Part shown: positions 1 through 11,469 of the stretch, one piece after another
Position numbering within the stretch: the stretch's first letter is position 1
Layout: every line of letters begins with the position of its first letter
The notes under the pieces: model-generated
The model's database searches: none
The model's input: the letters and a program-made list of their open reading frames with translations, nothing else
Told to the model about the DNA's origin: nothing
Made by a program: the position numbers and the translations under genes
Origin: Symsagittifera roscoffensis
Taxonomy: Eukaryota; Xenacoelomorpha; Acoela; Convolutidae
NCBI RefSeq assembly: GCF_963678635.1
Contig: NC_087070.1
Location: forward strand, 47,783,467-47,847,466
Direction of reading: 5' to 3'
DNA: 64,000 nt

Positions 1-339
1 TTAAGCCTAAATTGTGATGTGGCTGGTTTTTCTCTAGACAGATTTCGATTTCTAAATATTTTAAGCATATGATATAAAAATACTTTTTGTGTCATAGTTT
101 TTAACAAAGTATGATTTTTTTTAAAAATCATACTCGATTATAATTGATTTAGTAAGTTTTTCTATATGAACTATAATTAATTGCAGTACAGTTGATTAGA
201 AGAAGTTATGATCTACAGGAAAATATCACGTTGAAAATCGATTATATATTCTTTAAACACCTAATTTGGTCATTATAATTAATTTCAATTGTCAAAAAAA
301 TGACATAATAATCCACTATTATCGATTACTTGCCTAAAC

Positions 340-800
340 TTGGGTGCGGGTGTGTTTTTTTTCTCTAGACAAATTTCGATTTTTTAACTAGCAATTTTTG
401 ACAAAATGTTTTTTATATATCATTCGAAAGGTACTGTTAACTTGAGCTCATATTTTTTGAAAAAATTTCAAAAATTTCATAATTCGGGACAATTAACGCA
501 CGATATATTTCTTGCTATTAAAGTGTAAGCGAAGATAAAAAAATCCGTCTTAGAAGTTTTTCCAAATTAGATAGAGGCTTGTTTTTTGGTCTATTTTATT
601 TTTGGACATATGCAAAACATATTCATTTATACATTACATAGGGGGATGACTTAAAAAAACAACAAAAAAATCGTTTTTTGAATTTTTTTGTTCATTTTTT
701 TGAAAGTTTCATCAATTGTTTGAATTGAAACTACTTCATAGAACATAAAACGCATTCAGGACATTCAAGGCGCTGCTTGATACGAGCATTTTTGTACTAA
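340..800 (-). mobile_element. R1 repeat, old reverse copy
   Basis: A degenerate copy of the dispersed R1 repeat in reverse orientation. It keeps the TCTAGACAAATTTCG segment near its left end, the central AATTAACGCACGATATATT segment, the GGGGGATGA segment and the GATACGAGCA end. It is clearly more diverged than the copies at 32999 or 50051, so it is an older insertion. It lies upstream of the desaturase gene. Confidence 0.6.
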
Positions 801-1938
801 TTACTGCCCCTGAAATATGTTAGGTTAAAAAAGGATTTGACGGGGCCAGAAATTAAAATGAGCAATTTAAATGGTAATAATTAAAATTGCGTTCAGCCTT
901 TCAAACTAGTGACCAAATAACATAGTACTTAATTTGATCAATTAATCTTATCTATTCACCTTTGAACTTTCATTTGATCTTAGAAATATGCAGTTTATCA
1001 GGATCTGGAGATAGCAAAGCTTAACGCAAACTGATTATTGTAACTCTGAATTATTTTCATTGATTTCAGAATATATCAAAACTTGACATTATTGTTTTTC
1101 AGATTGCAATTCTTATATTTTATTAGTCGCTCTTTTTATTATTATTATCAAAAAAATTTTCTGATGGCCAATCAAGAGAAGATAAGTGGTTTTGTTTAGG
1201 TGTCTTTTTAATCCAAAATACTTCCCACCCATTTGAGGCTTACTATAGATTTATAACAGTTTTTTTTATAAAACTCATTCAAGCAAATCAAGCTCATTTT
1301 AAGTTGACCAACCCCCCCCCCCCCTCCTTCCTAACCCCCCTTGCTTCTCTCTTTCAAACCCACCGACTTAATTTGGCCTTCCTCATTTACTTTTTGGTCT
1401 AAAAAATTACTTTAAGCTAAGTGTAGAAGTTTGATTGTTTGTGTTTGAATGGTTGAGTTTCATAGAGCCAAATTACACGCTCCACGATGAACCAGGAGAG
1501 GGCGGGGGAAAGGGGAGGGGAAGAGACGTGGATAAAGTTGAAATGCTCGTTTTTTTTTTGTTTTTTCTTCTACTCTCCTGAACTTGACGTTGAATTGGCG
1601 TTAAAACATTTTAAAAATTGCGGATATACTTAAGACAATCAGATTTGTTCACCCTTCGAAACTCAACTTTGCCAATTAGAGTCCTACTAAATGATGAAAT
1701 TTAACTTATATTAGTTACACATATTTTGATTGGTGGCTAAATTATGTCCATTTAAAATTTAATAACAAAGAATATTTAAAATTTACACAAAGAATACAGA
1801 AAATTTAATAACTTAACAATTTTTTCAGGGGTTATTGTGAATAAAAAAAAACATAATATAAACCGACCGAAGACAACTTTTTTTGTTCAATCAACACTCA
1901 TTTACAAGTGCCTATTGTAATAATATTCTCCTCCATAA
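801..1938. other. Noncoding sequence upstream of desaturase
   Basis: I recognise no gene here. The stretch is AT-rich, with a run of about 14 C at 1311-1324 and a purine-rich segment around 1495-1530. It should hold the promoter and 5' UTR of the desaturase, but no specific promoter element is convincing. Confidence 0.4.
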
Positions 1939-2098
1939 ATGTTGACTGAGGAGCTTCATCAGCCTGAGCCTGAAGATGCGGCTGTCAATCTGCAGAAGAT
2001 TATGAGGAGTGACGTCATCAAACTGTTTTACGTGTCCAAAAGTGATTGGGAGGGGGCGAAACAGGTGGCGCTTCACTTCTCAGCTCTCGTCATTTCCG
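1939..2098 (+). CDS. Desaturase exon 1
   Basis: Starts at ATG 1939 and encodes about 53 residues: an acidic leader, then SKSDWEGAKQVALHF and the start of the first membrane segment. This resembles the N-terminal SDxxGLxxLAxH region of DesA-like proteins. The donor chosen is at 2099 (CCG|GTTATT, phase 1), because it joins in frame to the acceptor at 6085 and keeps a continuous hydrophobic segment. A second possible donor lies at 2105 (TCG|GTTTTC). Confidence 0.6.
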
Positions 2099-5000
2099 GT
2101 TATTCGGTTTTCCTTAACCCCCCTTTTTCAAAGGGGGGGGGGGAGTTTGCTTTTAGTTACAAAAGAAGCATATGCTTTAAAAATGACTAACTATAGTTTT
2201 TTCTGCAATTATTTATCTTTCTCATTTTCCTGGTCTGGTTTCTGTGTTTTTTATTTATATTCAGCGCTTTTTTTTGAAAGGATTTTTTACTGAATACCTA
2301 ACAATTACTGATTACCTAACAATTACTGAGTACCCAACATGCGTACCCACGTTTCTATAGTTCTTGCCAAATTGTTGTTAATATCTTTTTTAGCCACTGA
2401 TTTTGAACGAAGTTAATTGACTTAAAATTGCTCTCTTTGGCATCTGAAAACAATTTTAAGTTCATTTGAGCACATACAAACAGTGATTTTTAGCACCTAG
2501 AAAATCTTATTTGTATGGGAGCTCCGTTTTTATACCAATTCAGTTGCACAAGGTTACCGATAAAACCAAGAATATATGGCATTCACAAAGGCATCAAAAA
2601 GACACGCTTCAGGACAAAAGGATATTTGCATATATCAAAGTTTAAAGCAGACCAATAAGCGGGTCTTTATTCCATTTGAAACTATTTCCAAGTCTGATTA
2701 GAAGCCGCCATAATTGGCTAAATTGGGAAAAACCGCCATAATTTTACAAAAAAATTACAGGTAAAATATTTTTTTTTAGGATTGAGCTCAGAGCAACAGT
2801 ACTTCTGGAAGGATATTGATTTTTTTTTCAAACATCGCTATATAAAAAGTCGAAATTTGTCTCGAGAAAAAAAATCCACCCGAGCACAAACATTTTGTCA
2901 CTTTTTTCGAAAGTCGGAACAATAAAACAGAGATTATGATGCATGTTTTATGTTATATTAGTCCGCCTGAACCCTTATCTTAAAACTCACGACAACCTTA
3001 TGTTTTGTTTCAGGAACGTCAATGAGGTGAGTGAAAAGAACTAAACATGACTTGTTTAAAACTAGTGTCAAAAGTTATACAACTGCTGTTTTATTTTCAT
3101 CATAAAATTTACATGCTTTCATTGCAAGAATTCGCATCAAGTTTGAAAATCATTAAAAAAGTTTTGTTTTTGAAACCAATTTAGAATTTTTTGAGGAATA
3201 AAAAGCCTCAGACAAGAAAAGTTTAAGAAGTCAGACTGTCCATACAACATTCAATAATCTGGAAGCAATTTTGAAAGTAATAAGCTGTTCTGACAAAACA
3301 AACATCGCTGAACTTTTTTTCGTTTAAAATGCGATAAAACTGTTCGTATATCAGGGCGCAGCAATAAATGTTCTGACTGCACTTTAAGGTTTCAAACGAG
3401 AACTTTATAGGTTTTTTGGCTTGAAAAATTGACGAAATAGTTGAAAATAGAGTATTTTTTAGTTTTTTTTAAATTTATCGGTTTGAGAGCTATGAGAACA
3501 AAACTAACTTGGTGACCTAATTTTGCAAAACTTGCAACTTAAATTTAAAAAAATTGGGTCGTTTTTTTTGTTAATCAAAAATTACGCTAAAACTACAACG
3601 TTAATTGATATGAACATCATGTCAAAAAATCTTTTAAGCAGCGAAACAAAACTTCAGAAGGATAAAATCTTCAAAAATATGTATAAGAGAAAATAGTTTT
3701 GCTTGATATTTTTAGAAGTTCATATTTACTAATAAAAACTTTTTGCTTGAAAATAAACTTTAAAAGTTTTGTCCTTACATCTGGAGATTTTAAATACATA
3801 TCAAATGCGGCTTGAACCACTGAATTCAACTAAATTATTGTTTAACTTAGTGTTTTTAGCGGAATTCTTGATTACTAAGATAAACCATAAATACCTATTT
3901 TTGTGATTAAAATTATGTTGTAAAATTTTTGTGGTAAAACCATAATTTTTGCGGTAAAATTTCAAAATGCACTTTATTAATTCTGGTGATTTATAAGCAT
4001 ATTTTCTCCTCCTCATTTTTGTCGAATCTAAACGTTATTTGATAATAACGCATTTGAATTTCTGTATTTTCTTGTTTTGTCCGGATAGTTGTGCTTGAGA
4101 TTAGCAAGCATTATTTAATCGGAATATAGACTTTTTTGGGTAACAAATTTTTATCAGATTACTAGAATTAGTTCTATTTTAGTTCAAAATGAATTTAAAT
4201 TTTAATCCGTGTACGGCACTTAGACTGGAGGCGAAGAATACGCCTGGAAGAATATTCATTTCCAAAAATCTCGGCCTATAGTTTGTCTAGTTATGTTTTG
4301 TCGGTTTAATGGCTACGTTGTAGAATTGGTTTTTTAACGCAAATTTGATTTTAATTGATTTAAGTGTGTTTTGATTAATTCTGCATTTTTTATTTTACTT
4401 GCTTTGACTTCGTATTTTTTACTGTTTTTGTTTTTGTTTCGCTTAAAAACTATATTCGGCTTGAATGATTTCTGCTGATATTTTATGAGCTTTTGACCTA
4501 ACTCGGAGTCTTTTCAGGGGCGCATGAACTTATTTCAGTTTTTTCGGCTCAGTTACCGCTTTTTTATTAAGTGTAAATTTTCATTAATTGCCGTGGATTG
4601 GGATTGTGTTTTCGGACGTGTTATGCAAAAATGAGAACATGATGCCAGACAACAATTTGATTTTTTTTTAAGTTTTTTTTTGTTCAGTTTTTTCAGTTTG
4701 TTTTGAGCTTGGTGGTTTTTATGTTGTATCGCAAAAATGTCTATTAAAATCAGCACTGTATTGAGCATTATATATCCCAAATTGTTCAAATTAGCATTTT
4801 TCATACCCCCTTAATTTTACGAAAACTGATCAAAGGTGAAATATCTATTCGAAGTTGAGCTCAGAAAAACAATATCTTTGAAATGGTTTAAAAAAATTGT
4901 CCAAAATATTTTAATTACTAAGTCGAAAATTGAACTACAGAGAACCACCCAAAACATAAATATTCCAAACTTTCTTCTTGGAAAATTGGAACAATAAAGA

Positions 5001-8000
5001 AATCGATAAACGTTTTTTTCCAAACCCTGTCAAACAAGCTAAAGATATTCTATCCACAATATTAAAGTAGAGTAAAAATTATCATCGACCAATTTTTTCC
5101 TACCAAATAGTAGCAAATTTCTTGAAATTTTTTAGGTTTTGAAAAGATGAAATCATGTTTTTAAGTCAAATCAGGTTTATTTATGAGTAAAAGTATCATT
5201 GATTTTTTTGTAAAATGACGGATTTCTTTAGAATTATGGCCGCTCTCAGAACGCATTGTTCGGTGACTCGTAAAAAAAGTTGCTTGTTGAAGTTTCCTAG
5301 AAAACTATTACTAAACCAGTTGTTAACAAGCAAACCAGCCTCAATCATTTTGAGCCCAAAAACTGTTGTCAGAAATAAATTCCGAAAAAACCGCTACTAG
5401 AGTATTCTGTCAAGTACACCTTATGCATTTCTATGTCTAGTTGGAGTGGTACTTCATGTTAAAGTCTTGCTGCAGTTGCCTTGGACTTTCTGGATCAGTC
5501 TAAGAGTCCAGGGCTAGTTTTCAAATAGTTGGATCAGTCTAAGAGTCCAGGGCTAGTTTTCAAATAGTTTTGCCAGAAACCAGGACTGGACTTTTTTTAA
5601 GTTGAAATTTCAAATTTAGAAAGGTATTCAAATTTGCTCGAAACAAGAATGGGAGCCTAGCAGGTGTCCAGGGCTGGTTTTCAAATAGATTTGCCAGAAA
5701 CCAGGCCTGGACTTTTTTTAAGTTGAAATTTCAAATTTGCTCGAAACAAGAATGGGAGCCTAGCAGGTGTCCAGGGCTGGTTTTCAAACCTCTTGTTATC
5801 TTAGACTTTATGGCAGTGTTCTTGGATGGCCCCTGTCAGGAAGTCCATGATTGCTGAACAAAGTTCTCTACAGAGAACCATTATTTTAAACTTTTTTAAA
5901 TGATTTTTGTATTGTTTTTTAGCTGAAATTTTTTTGCCCTGCCCTCAATTACAGATCACATTACGACTGACATTTTAAAGAGAGATATAAGAGGTCTAAC
6001 AAAGTATAAAAAAATTCTTTCTAATTCAGTTTTTTAGTTTTCAGGTTGGGTTTTGATGTAAATGGTAAAAGCCTTGTTGACTTAGGTCTCAAAACTGTTT
6101 GCATTATCAGGATACTGAACGAACACTCCATTCTATGGACTATGGCTCTCCTCATTCATGGCTTTCTACTGTCCTTCTTGTTCATGGGGTTGCACGAGAA
6201 CGTACATGGCACTGCGTTCCGGAGTACACAACTTTCTAGAATGTTCCAGAACTTGTTTGGCTTTCTGAGCTTTCGACCTCCGACTCACTACTACTATTAC
6301 CACTGGGCTCATCACAGACACACGGGCGACAAAAACAAGGAAAACATCACCCCTTTAAAGTCAAACAAGGAAAAGCCAATAAATAAACAACAAAAGTCCC
6401 CGTTGACCCCCCCCCCCCCCCTCCCCTCACACACAAACAGCCATATATTACCGCTTCCTCGTTTCTTGATCACTACTTGATTTTTTAAAATTTTATGATT
6501 CTTTGTAACCCAAACGTGAAATGTTCCACTTCCGAATCCCTACAATCGAATATACCCAGACAAAAGCCCCAACACTTCTCAAGTGTAAAGAGAATATATT
6601 AAATATTAAATATATTAAATCGAGCACCAAAATGTCAATATGATTAAGATCATTTATCCACGAGGGATAGGACCAACATACGAGCTGTACAGCTCATCAC
6701 GGCGAACCGCTGTTGTGCCCCTGCTTAAGAACTACATGCAATTTTTTTGATTATTTTTCTGGGCTGGGTAATGTTGCCTCACCCTCAAGCAATGATGACT
6801 CTTAAGGGTGATGTTAATGAAAGGATCCGGAATTGTTCAATTCATTGATTGACATGGATATAAACAACTCTTTCAAGTACTTTGTCTACCTATCTGGAAT
6901 TCCTTTTTGGATCGACCGATTTGCAACTCTTTTCCGCCATTTTTTCGGAGTTTACTACAACGAGCCCAATGATATAGAATACTATTTCAAAAGTGATCTA
7001 AGCCAAAGTCGTTGCACAATGGAAGCAAGAAAGTATGTTCTGATTTATTCCGCTCTTGTTTTGATTGGCTGTCTAAAACCTCCAATTGGATCGTTGCTCT
7101 TTTACTATTGGCTGCTTCCCTCGTTTGTAGGACAACCTCATCTAAGGTAAAAAATGCAACGTTTCAAGGTAACTTTGCTTATTTTTGACGAGTATTAAAA
7201 CAAGAAAAACTTGTTGATACTTAGGGGAAAGTTGTTTGATAAAATTTGTCCAGCCAAAAACTATTCTTTACCGAGTAATCAGTTTTTTTTTCTGTTGTGC
7301 GGGGCTGGCAAAAACAAAACAAAAATATTGGATCATTTTAAATTCTTAATTATTCTATAAGATTAAGTCTGATTTCCGCCAACATCTTCACTGCAATATA
7401 CTTTGGTCGAAAACGACTCTCATCCAAAAGGACATTGTTTCCGAAATTACACAATCAAGTTCAATTTTGTGGGTCTCAATCAAAACATTGTTCTCCTAAG
7501 CATAAACTCATTATAGTGTCAACTGACATTATAAAGTTTTTTTTGCTACTTGAGAGTTTTTTTCAATGTACTCTGAAAGGAGCGTAATAACGATGTTGGC
7601 AGTGAAAATCATGAACATCAACTGAATTGTGTTGGTTTTTTATTTCACGTCCTTTTATGGGTCATCCTTAGGTAGTTTTAGGTTCAACTTAAGATCCGCC
7701 ACTCCCACTGGGGTTTCATCAGTTAATCATGTTTGATTCCCAACAAGCAGCTCTGAGTAGTTTTGACTGAAATTGAATCGCGGAGTGCGATGGATTTTTA
7801 TTTGGTACATATGTGGGTTGGATGTTCACTTGGTTCAATTTTACAATTTAAGTTGCATTGTAACTCAGAAAACATTCATTTTTTGTCATCCATGAGTCAT
7901 GCCTCCATTTGTAGATTCTACCTGCTGGCGGAGCATCAGGGCTGTGCCGCAGACAGCTCCCGCATCTTCGACAACACCCGAAACATGTCCACTCTATGGC

Positions 8001-8230
8001 TCTATGTCCGCCTGGCATGGTGCATGCCATACCACGCCACACATCACGCATGGCCAGGAGTACCCTTCCATAGACTAAAAGAGGCCACTTCCCTCTATTT
8101 AGTCTCTCAAGGGGATGAAAAGGGTATAAAGAGTAAATGTACTCCAAGCGGGGATGATGGGTATGTGTTGTTCAACTACAACTTCATCGACACGCTGAAA
8201 ACTGAACGTGAAAACAAAAACAAATACTAA
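1939..8230 (+). CDS. Fatty acid desaturase, bacterial DesA-like, four exons
   Basis: Predicted membrane di-iron fatty acid desaturase of about 350 residues, built from exons 1939-2098, 6086-6339, 6824-7146 and 7915-8230. The lengths sum to 1053 nt with consistent phases. Three histidine boxes are visible: HENVH (residues about 90-94), HWAHHRH (126-132) and MPYHATHHAWPGVPFH (283-298), plus the AEHQGC segment (251-256). Hydrophobic segments lie around 44-62, 71-89 and 205-240. Enzymes of this family use O2 and a reductant to place double bonds in acyl chains at a membrane; the substrate cannot be told from sequence. The order and spacing of motifs (DPEL after box 2, NTR then MPYHAxHH before the end) match bacterial DesA-like proteins rather than cytochrome-b5-fused animal desaturases, and no b5 domain (HPGG) is seen. 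The length is normal for that group. The joins around introns 1 and 2 are less sure than the last. Confidence 0.82.
2745..2932 (+). mobile_element. R1 repeat, partial (right half)
   Basis: Forward partial copy of R1. It shows the AAAAAGTCGAAATTTGTCT segment, the CCACCCGAGCACAAA segment and the terminal CGAAAGTCGGAACAAT. A possible left-end fragment in the same orientation lies near 3345-3420 (ATCAGGGCGCAGC, then TTCTGACTGCACTTTAAGG). Confidence 0.6.
4810..4998 (+). mobile_element. R1 repeat, degenerate partial
   Basis: A diverged right half of R1: a segment like ACGAAAACTGATCAAAGGTG, then GAGCTCAG, then AAGTCGAAAATTG, and a degenerate end (TTGGAACAATAAAG). It sits inside desaturase intron 1. 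Confidence 0.5.
5492..5790 (+). repeat. Short tandem array in intron 1
   Basis: Two copies of a 39-bp unit (GGATCAGTCTAAGAGTCCAG...) at 5492-5530 and 5531-5569 are followed by two copies of a unit of about 100-120 bp. The longer unit begins TGCCAGAAACCAGG and contains CTCGAAACAAGAATGGGAGC. The units share the GTCCAGGGCT core, so the two periods are related. The copies are nearly identical, suggesting recent slippage or unequal exchange. Confidence 0.85.
6086..6339 (+). CDS. Desaturase exon 2
   Basis: Encodes the membrane segment before box 1, HENVHGTAFRS, and box 2, HWAHHRHTGD. The acceptor is ACTTAG at 6080-6085, phase 1. Homology stops after DKNK, and exon 3 resumes with DPEL, so the exon must end near 6339. 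No GT follows there: the next bases are GAAAAC. GT dinucleotides further on are in the wrong phase for the only usable acceptor. The box residues are well supported; the 3' edge is uncertain. Confidence 0.65.
6340..6823 (+). other. Desaturase intron 2, odd donor
   Basis: An intron of about 484 bp ending in TGAAAG|GATCCG. It starts at GAAAAC if the flanking exons are joined in frame. It contains a run of about 13 C near 6410-6422 and an imperfect repeat of AACAAGGAAAA. Nothing else is recognised. Confidence 0.45.
6824..7146 (+). CDS. Desaturase exon 3
   Basis: Opens with DPEL, a conserved stretch just after box 2 in this family. It continues through a soluble loop (YLSGIPFW, RHFFGV) and a hydrophobic pair ending WLLPSFVGQPHLR. 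The acceptor is AAAG at 6820-6823; it is the only AG in the open frame after an in-frame stop at 6818-6820. The donor is CTAAG|GTAAAA at 7147, canonical and phase 2. Confidence 0.8.
7147..7914 (+). other. Desaturase intron 3
   Basis: A canonical GT-AG intron (GTAAAA...TTGTAG) of 768 bp, AT-rich. I see no repeat or gene in it. Confidence 0.7.
7915..8230 (+). CDS. Desaturase exon 4, box 3 and C terminus
   Basis: Begins FYLLAEHQGC after the TTTGTAG acceptor and completes the arginine codon split across intron 3. It carries NTRNMST, then MPYHATHHAWPGVPFHRL with the third histidine box. It ends with a hydrophilic tail and TAA at 8228-8230. Bacterial relatives usually have HAEHH; here the residue is T. 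The iron-binding histidines are kept. Confidence 0.85.
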
Positions 8231-9169
8231 GAATTATTTTCTCGGATATTTGCATATATAAGCATCCGAACTGACAAAAATGGTTTCGGATTGATTTAAA
8301 TTAATCGATTAACAATGTACATTTTACGAACATAAATGGATTTAAAATCGTTTTAAATAGATCTTTTTGAAAAATTTGGATCAATTTAACTGTCTTAAAA
8401 ATCAATTATATCGATTCGGATGGATTTTCCGACTCACTAAAATTCATCCAAAACTCACTTAAATCTATCCGAATCGCACTTAAATCCTTTTTAAATTGAT
8501 TTAAAATCGATCCAAATTGATTAACAATGTACATTTTACGAACTTAAATGGATTTTAAATCGATTAAAATCGAACTTTCTTGAAAATTTTGGATCAGTTT
8601 AACTGTCTGAAAAATCAATTTTGTGAATCAAGAAAAAAGTCAATATGGAACTCAAAATATGCAAAGAAATCATAGAAATTTATCGATATTTTGGTCTTTT
8701 TATTTGGTCTTTTTTGCTACAATACGCTATGAATCACAGAGGAGCTATCAGTAGGCCTTAGCAGTCATGTCAAGGATAGTCCATTTGTATTATCTCCACA
8801 CATTCCAGACAGTGTTATTTTTGCAGAGCGAAGCTATTTTTTGCGACTCAAGGCCGTTTTTTTTTGCGTCTAGAACTTTTACGTGGTACCACTATTGCAG
8901 CCAAGTTTGGTCAGGTTGTGGTAGACCTGAAGCTGGAGGTCAAGTGAGAGCTTGTCCTCACACACTATCATTGCCATGGCATGGGATCGGATACACAATC
9001 GGACGATTTCAAAGTGAACGCCTTACCACTGTGCTTAGTGCCTCCTCAAATGATTTTTCACGTCCATGAAAATATTTTTTTCACACAAAAAGCCATTTAC
9101 TCAATTGTTTTCTGCAAAAAAATTATTTATTTATCTTGTCGCACTTTTTCTGCAGGACTATGACAAATC
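8231..9169. other. Intergenic, ATCGATT-rich repeat then nothing recognised
   Basis: Holds the desaturase 3' flank and a degenerate direct repeat (8307-8620). From about 8640 to 9169 I recognise nothing. Small ORFs there lack domain signals. Confidence 0.5.
8307..8620 (+). repeat. Direct repeat, period about 212 bp
   Basis: The segment GATTAACAATGTACATTTTA, followed by TTTGGATCA and AACTGTCT, occurs at 8307-8408 and again at 8519-8620. The spacer is rich in ATCGATT and AAATCGA motifs. Similar ATCGATT-rich sequence occurs near 45640-45720 and 46240-46340. Confidence 0.8.
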
Positions 9170-11469
9170 TTGTATGTTTATTGAGTTTCGGATTTCGAAT
9201 GCTTCTGATATCGCCAAAACAATAAAATTGTCCTGAGGGATTTCCTCCCAACTTTTTAACGACATGAGTTCGGCATATAACAAATTTGATTTTTTAGTCT
9301 TTTTTGACCGTTATGGTGATTGGGTTGATGAATTGTTTGTCTGAACATTTATCTAGCTTTTTGATATGTTTTTGGTCAATTAGTTTATTTAGTTTCACTT
9401 CCACTCGTTCTTTTAGATGACTCGGTATTCTTCGGCCTTTTTGGGGGATCGGATTGATATCCTGAAGAAATTGAGTTCGCATCACGTGGTTTTTTGATTT
9501 TCCGATTCTCACGCGAAGTTCCTGAAAGTTATTTTTAAAACAGTTTTTTAGTTCTTCTTCTGACGCTTCTTCTTTCTCATGAAATTTTAGTATCTGCTTG
9601 TGTTTTGGTTTGTCTTGTACGAGTTTGATACCAATTTTTGTTAGGATATTTTGCCCGATGTTATTTGCCTTCTGATCGTCTACGATGATAAACGGAGCCA
9701 ATTGGATTATCCAACCTCCGGATTCCACCGCAAAATTTAGTCGCCCTTTTGGAACGATGTATTTCCCATTACAACAGGCGAGGTTTTAGGCGGCATCCGC
9801 CGGTGATATGAGTTTAAATATTGCGGAGTGATCCTTTTGGCAAAGACTTTCTGCCGTTTTTTCGTTTAGAAACAACATAGGGCTTTCTGAAGCCAGGGTG
9901 GAGAAAAAATTTTCTGATTTTGTCTTTAGTTTTACTATATGTCAATTTAAATCTTCTTCTGGTATGTTTTTTGAGTTTTGGATTTCGCGGGCTTCTGATA
10001 TTGCCAAAACGGTAAGTTGTCCTGAGGGATTTCCTCCAAACCATTTGCCGACATGAATTCGTCGTATGCCACTGGATCATTATCAACCCCTGTGGTGATA
10101 GAAATGTCTTCTTCGTTATCTTGTTGATGATTGCCAGTTTCCTGCATGTAGTTAACATTTGTTGATCTACATAGTTTAGCGAAGTGGCCTCGTTTGGCGC
10201 ACTTTGTGCAGATTCTGTCTTTTGCTGGGCATTTTGTGCTTCATTCTGTCTGCCAAATTTGCAGCAGGTCTTGTTTTGACCTGTCTGTTACTTTTGTTGC
10301 CCACGTGGGTTATATGTTCTCCAAAGAAAATTGTTCCGACCTCGCGAATTTCCCCGGCCACTCTGGTTATTTTGACACGCGTTAGTTTGGTTGCCACGTG
10401 GTTGAAAATAACCAATCGGTTTTTGTTACAATGGTGTGTTTGCGGTTGTTGGAGCTCCAAATGGATTTGTTTTCATCGCCTAATATGTTCCATGCCTATC
10501 TCTTTCCTGATTGCATATTCATAAGCGTCTCGTGGTGATCTGGTATCTGGCAACAGTTCTTATGCAATCTTTTCATGAGAAATGTGCGCCGCGAACATAT
10601 CACGAACCCATTTGTCTTCTGGATCCCCAAAATCAGCGCGTGATGCCAGTTCTACCAAATCCGCATGGAATTGCTCCAACGTCTCGTTTTTTCGTTGCTT
10701 CCGACAAATGAAATTGTACCTCTCAAAAGCTATGATTCGTGTGACTACGAATATGTGTTCTAGTATTCGCATTAACTTTTTTGTAGTTTTTGTTTGTATA
10801 CCGAGGCTTGGTCTTTTTTGTTTCAGTTGTCTCTGCCCTTCTGCTCCTAGACACAGGAATATGTAGGTTCTTACGTTTGCGTTTGCGTCGTCCCATAGTA
10901 CATTATTACACAGTCCGCCCTTGTCTCTGCTTTTGATTAACTTATTTTACCAAGTGACTCGTTTTTCTTGATTTCTGAAGTCTCTATTACGTTTCTGTGC
11001 CTCCGTTTTTCCAGTGATTTCAACCTCGTAGGTTGGTTCATTTGGTACTAGCGCAGGAGGTTTTGGTCTTAAAAAAACTCTTACCTCTATCCCATCGCTG
11101 GCAAATACGGCCATTTCCATTAGTACCGCCCATTTTGACAATTCCAATGGGAGTTCTACAGATTCCATCTGCCAGAATGATGGGACACTCAGCCGTTTTT
11201 TGTATCCTGCTGACTGCGCCATGTCATACCGTAATGTATGATTTCTTTAAAGAAACCGAACGGATTGGCTAGATCTATCTAAGTAACTTTAGTTGAGAGA
11301 AGTCGCTGAACATAAATCTGAATTCACATCAACTGAACGTTATAGCTAGGCCATATGGTTTTGTTTATCATCAGTCAAGGCCACCAGTCTGGTCTGTGAT
11401 AAGTTATGTTTACATTATAAATAGATGAAAATACTTAGTACTGGTTCATGCCAATCCGGCCGGATGACA
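9170..11469 (-). mobile_element. Ty3/gypsy-type fossil, partial copy
   Basis: A partial LTR-retrotransposon copy read on the - strand. Parts, from its 5' side: an LTR (11222-11469), gag with an EQFHADLVELASRADFGD motif near 10600-10700, a zinc-knuckle region near 10200-10450, a protease-side region near 9700-10150, and the start of the reverse transcriptase region near 9300-9500. A stretch at 9170-9285 repeats the sequence at about 9958-10075. The gag motif is clearly shared with the element at 20938-27673, so both belong to one family. It is incomplete and heavily broken, with many breaks, and looks older than the element at 52866. Confidence 0.8.
11222..11469 (-). repeat. LTR of the partial gypsy copy
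   Basis: Runs from TGTCATACCG to CCGGATGACA, the same inverted ends as the LTRs at 20938 and 27400. It has the same order of weakly conserved internal words and is 248 bp long. It lies on the gag side, so it is the 5' LTR of the - strand copy. No partner LTR is seen. Confidence 0.75.

Larger units (their letters stand above)
2099..6085 (+). other. Desaturase intron 1 with repeat debris
   Basis: A long intron holding a G-run (about 2137-2146), two partial R1 repeats (2745-2932 and 4810-4998) and a short tandem array (5492-5790). The ORFs inside it show no recognisable domain. An acceptor-like TTTCAG at 6044 is an alternative start for exon 2, but the phase-1 acceptor at 6085 gives the better family match. 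Confidence 0.5.

Noticed and set aside
7848-8147. 99-codon - strand ORF
   Set aside because: It is antisense to the desaturase exon that carries histidine box 3.
9294-11222. Separate - strand ORFs as possible host genes
   Set aside because: Their gag, zinc-knuckle and protease-side motifs place them in the partial gypsy fossil.
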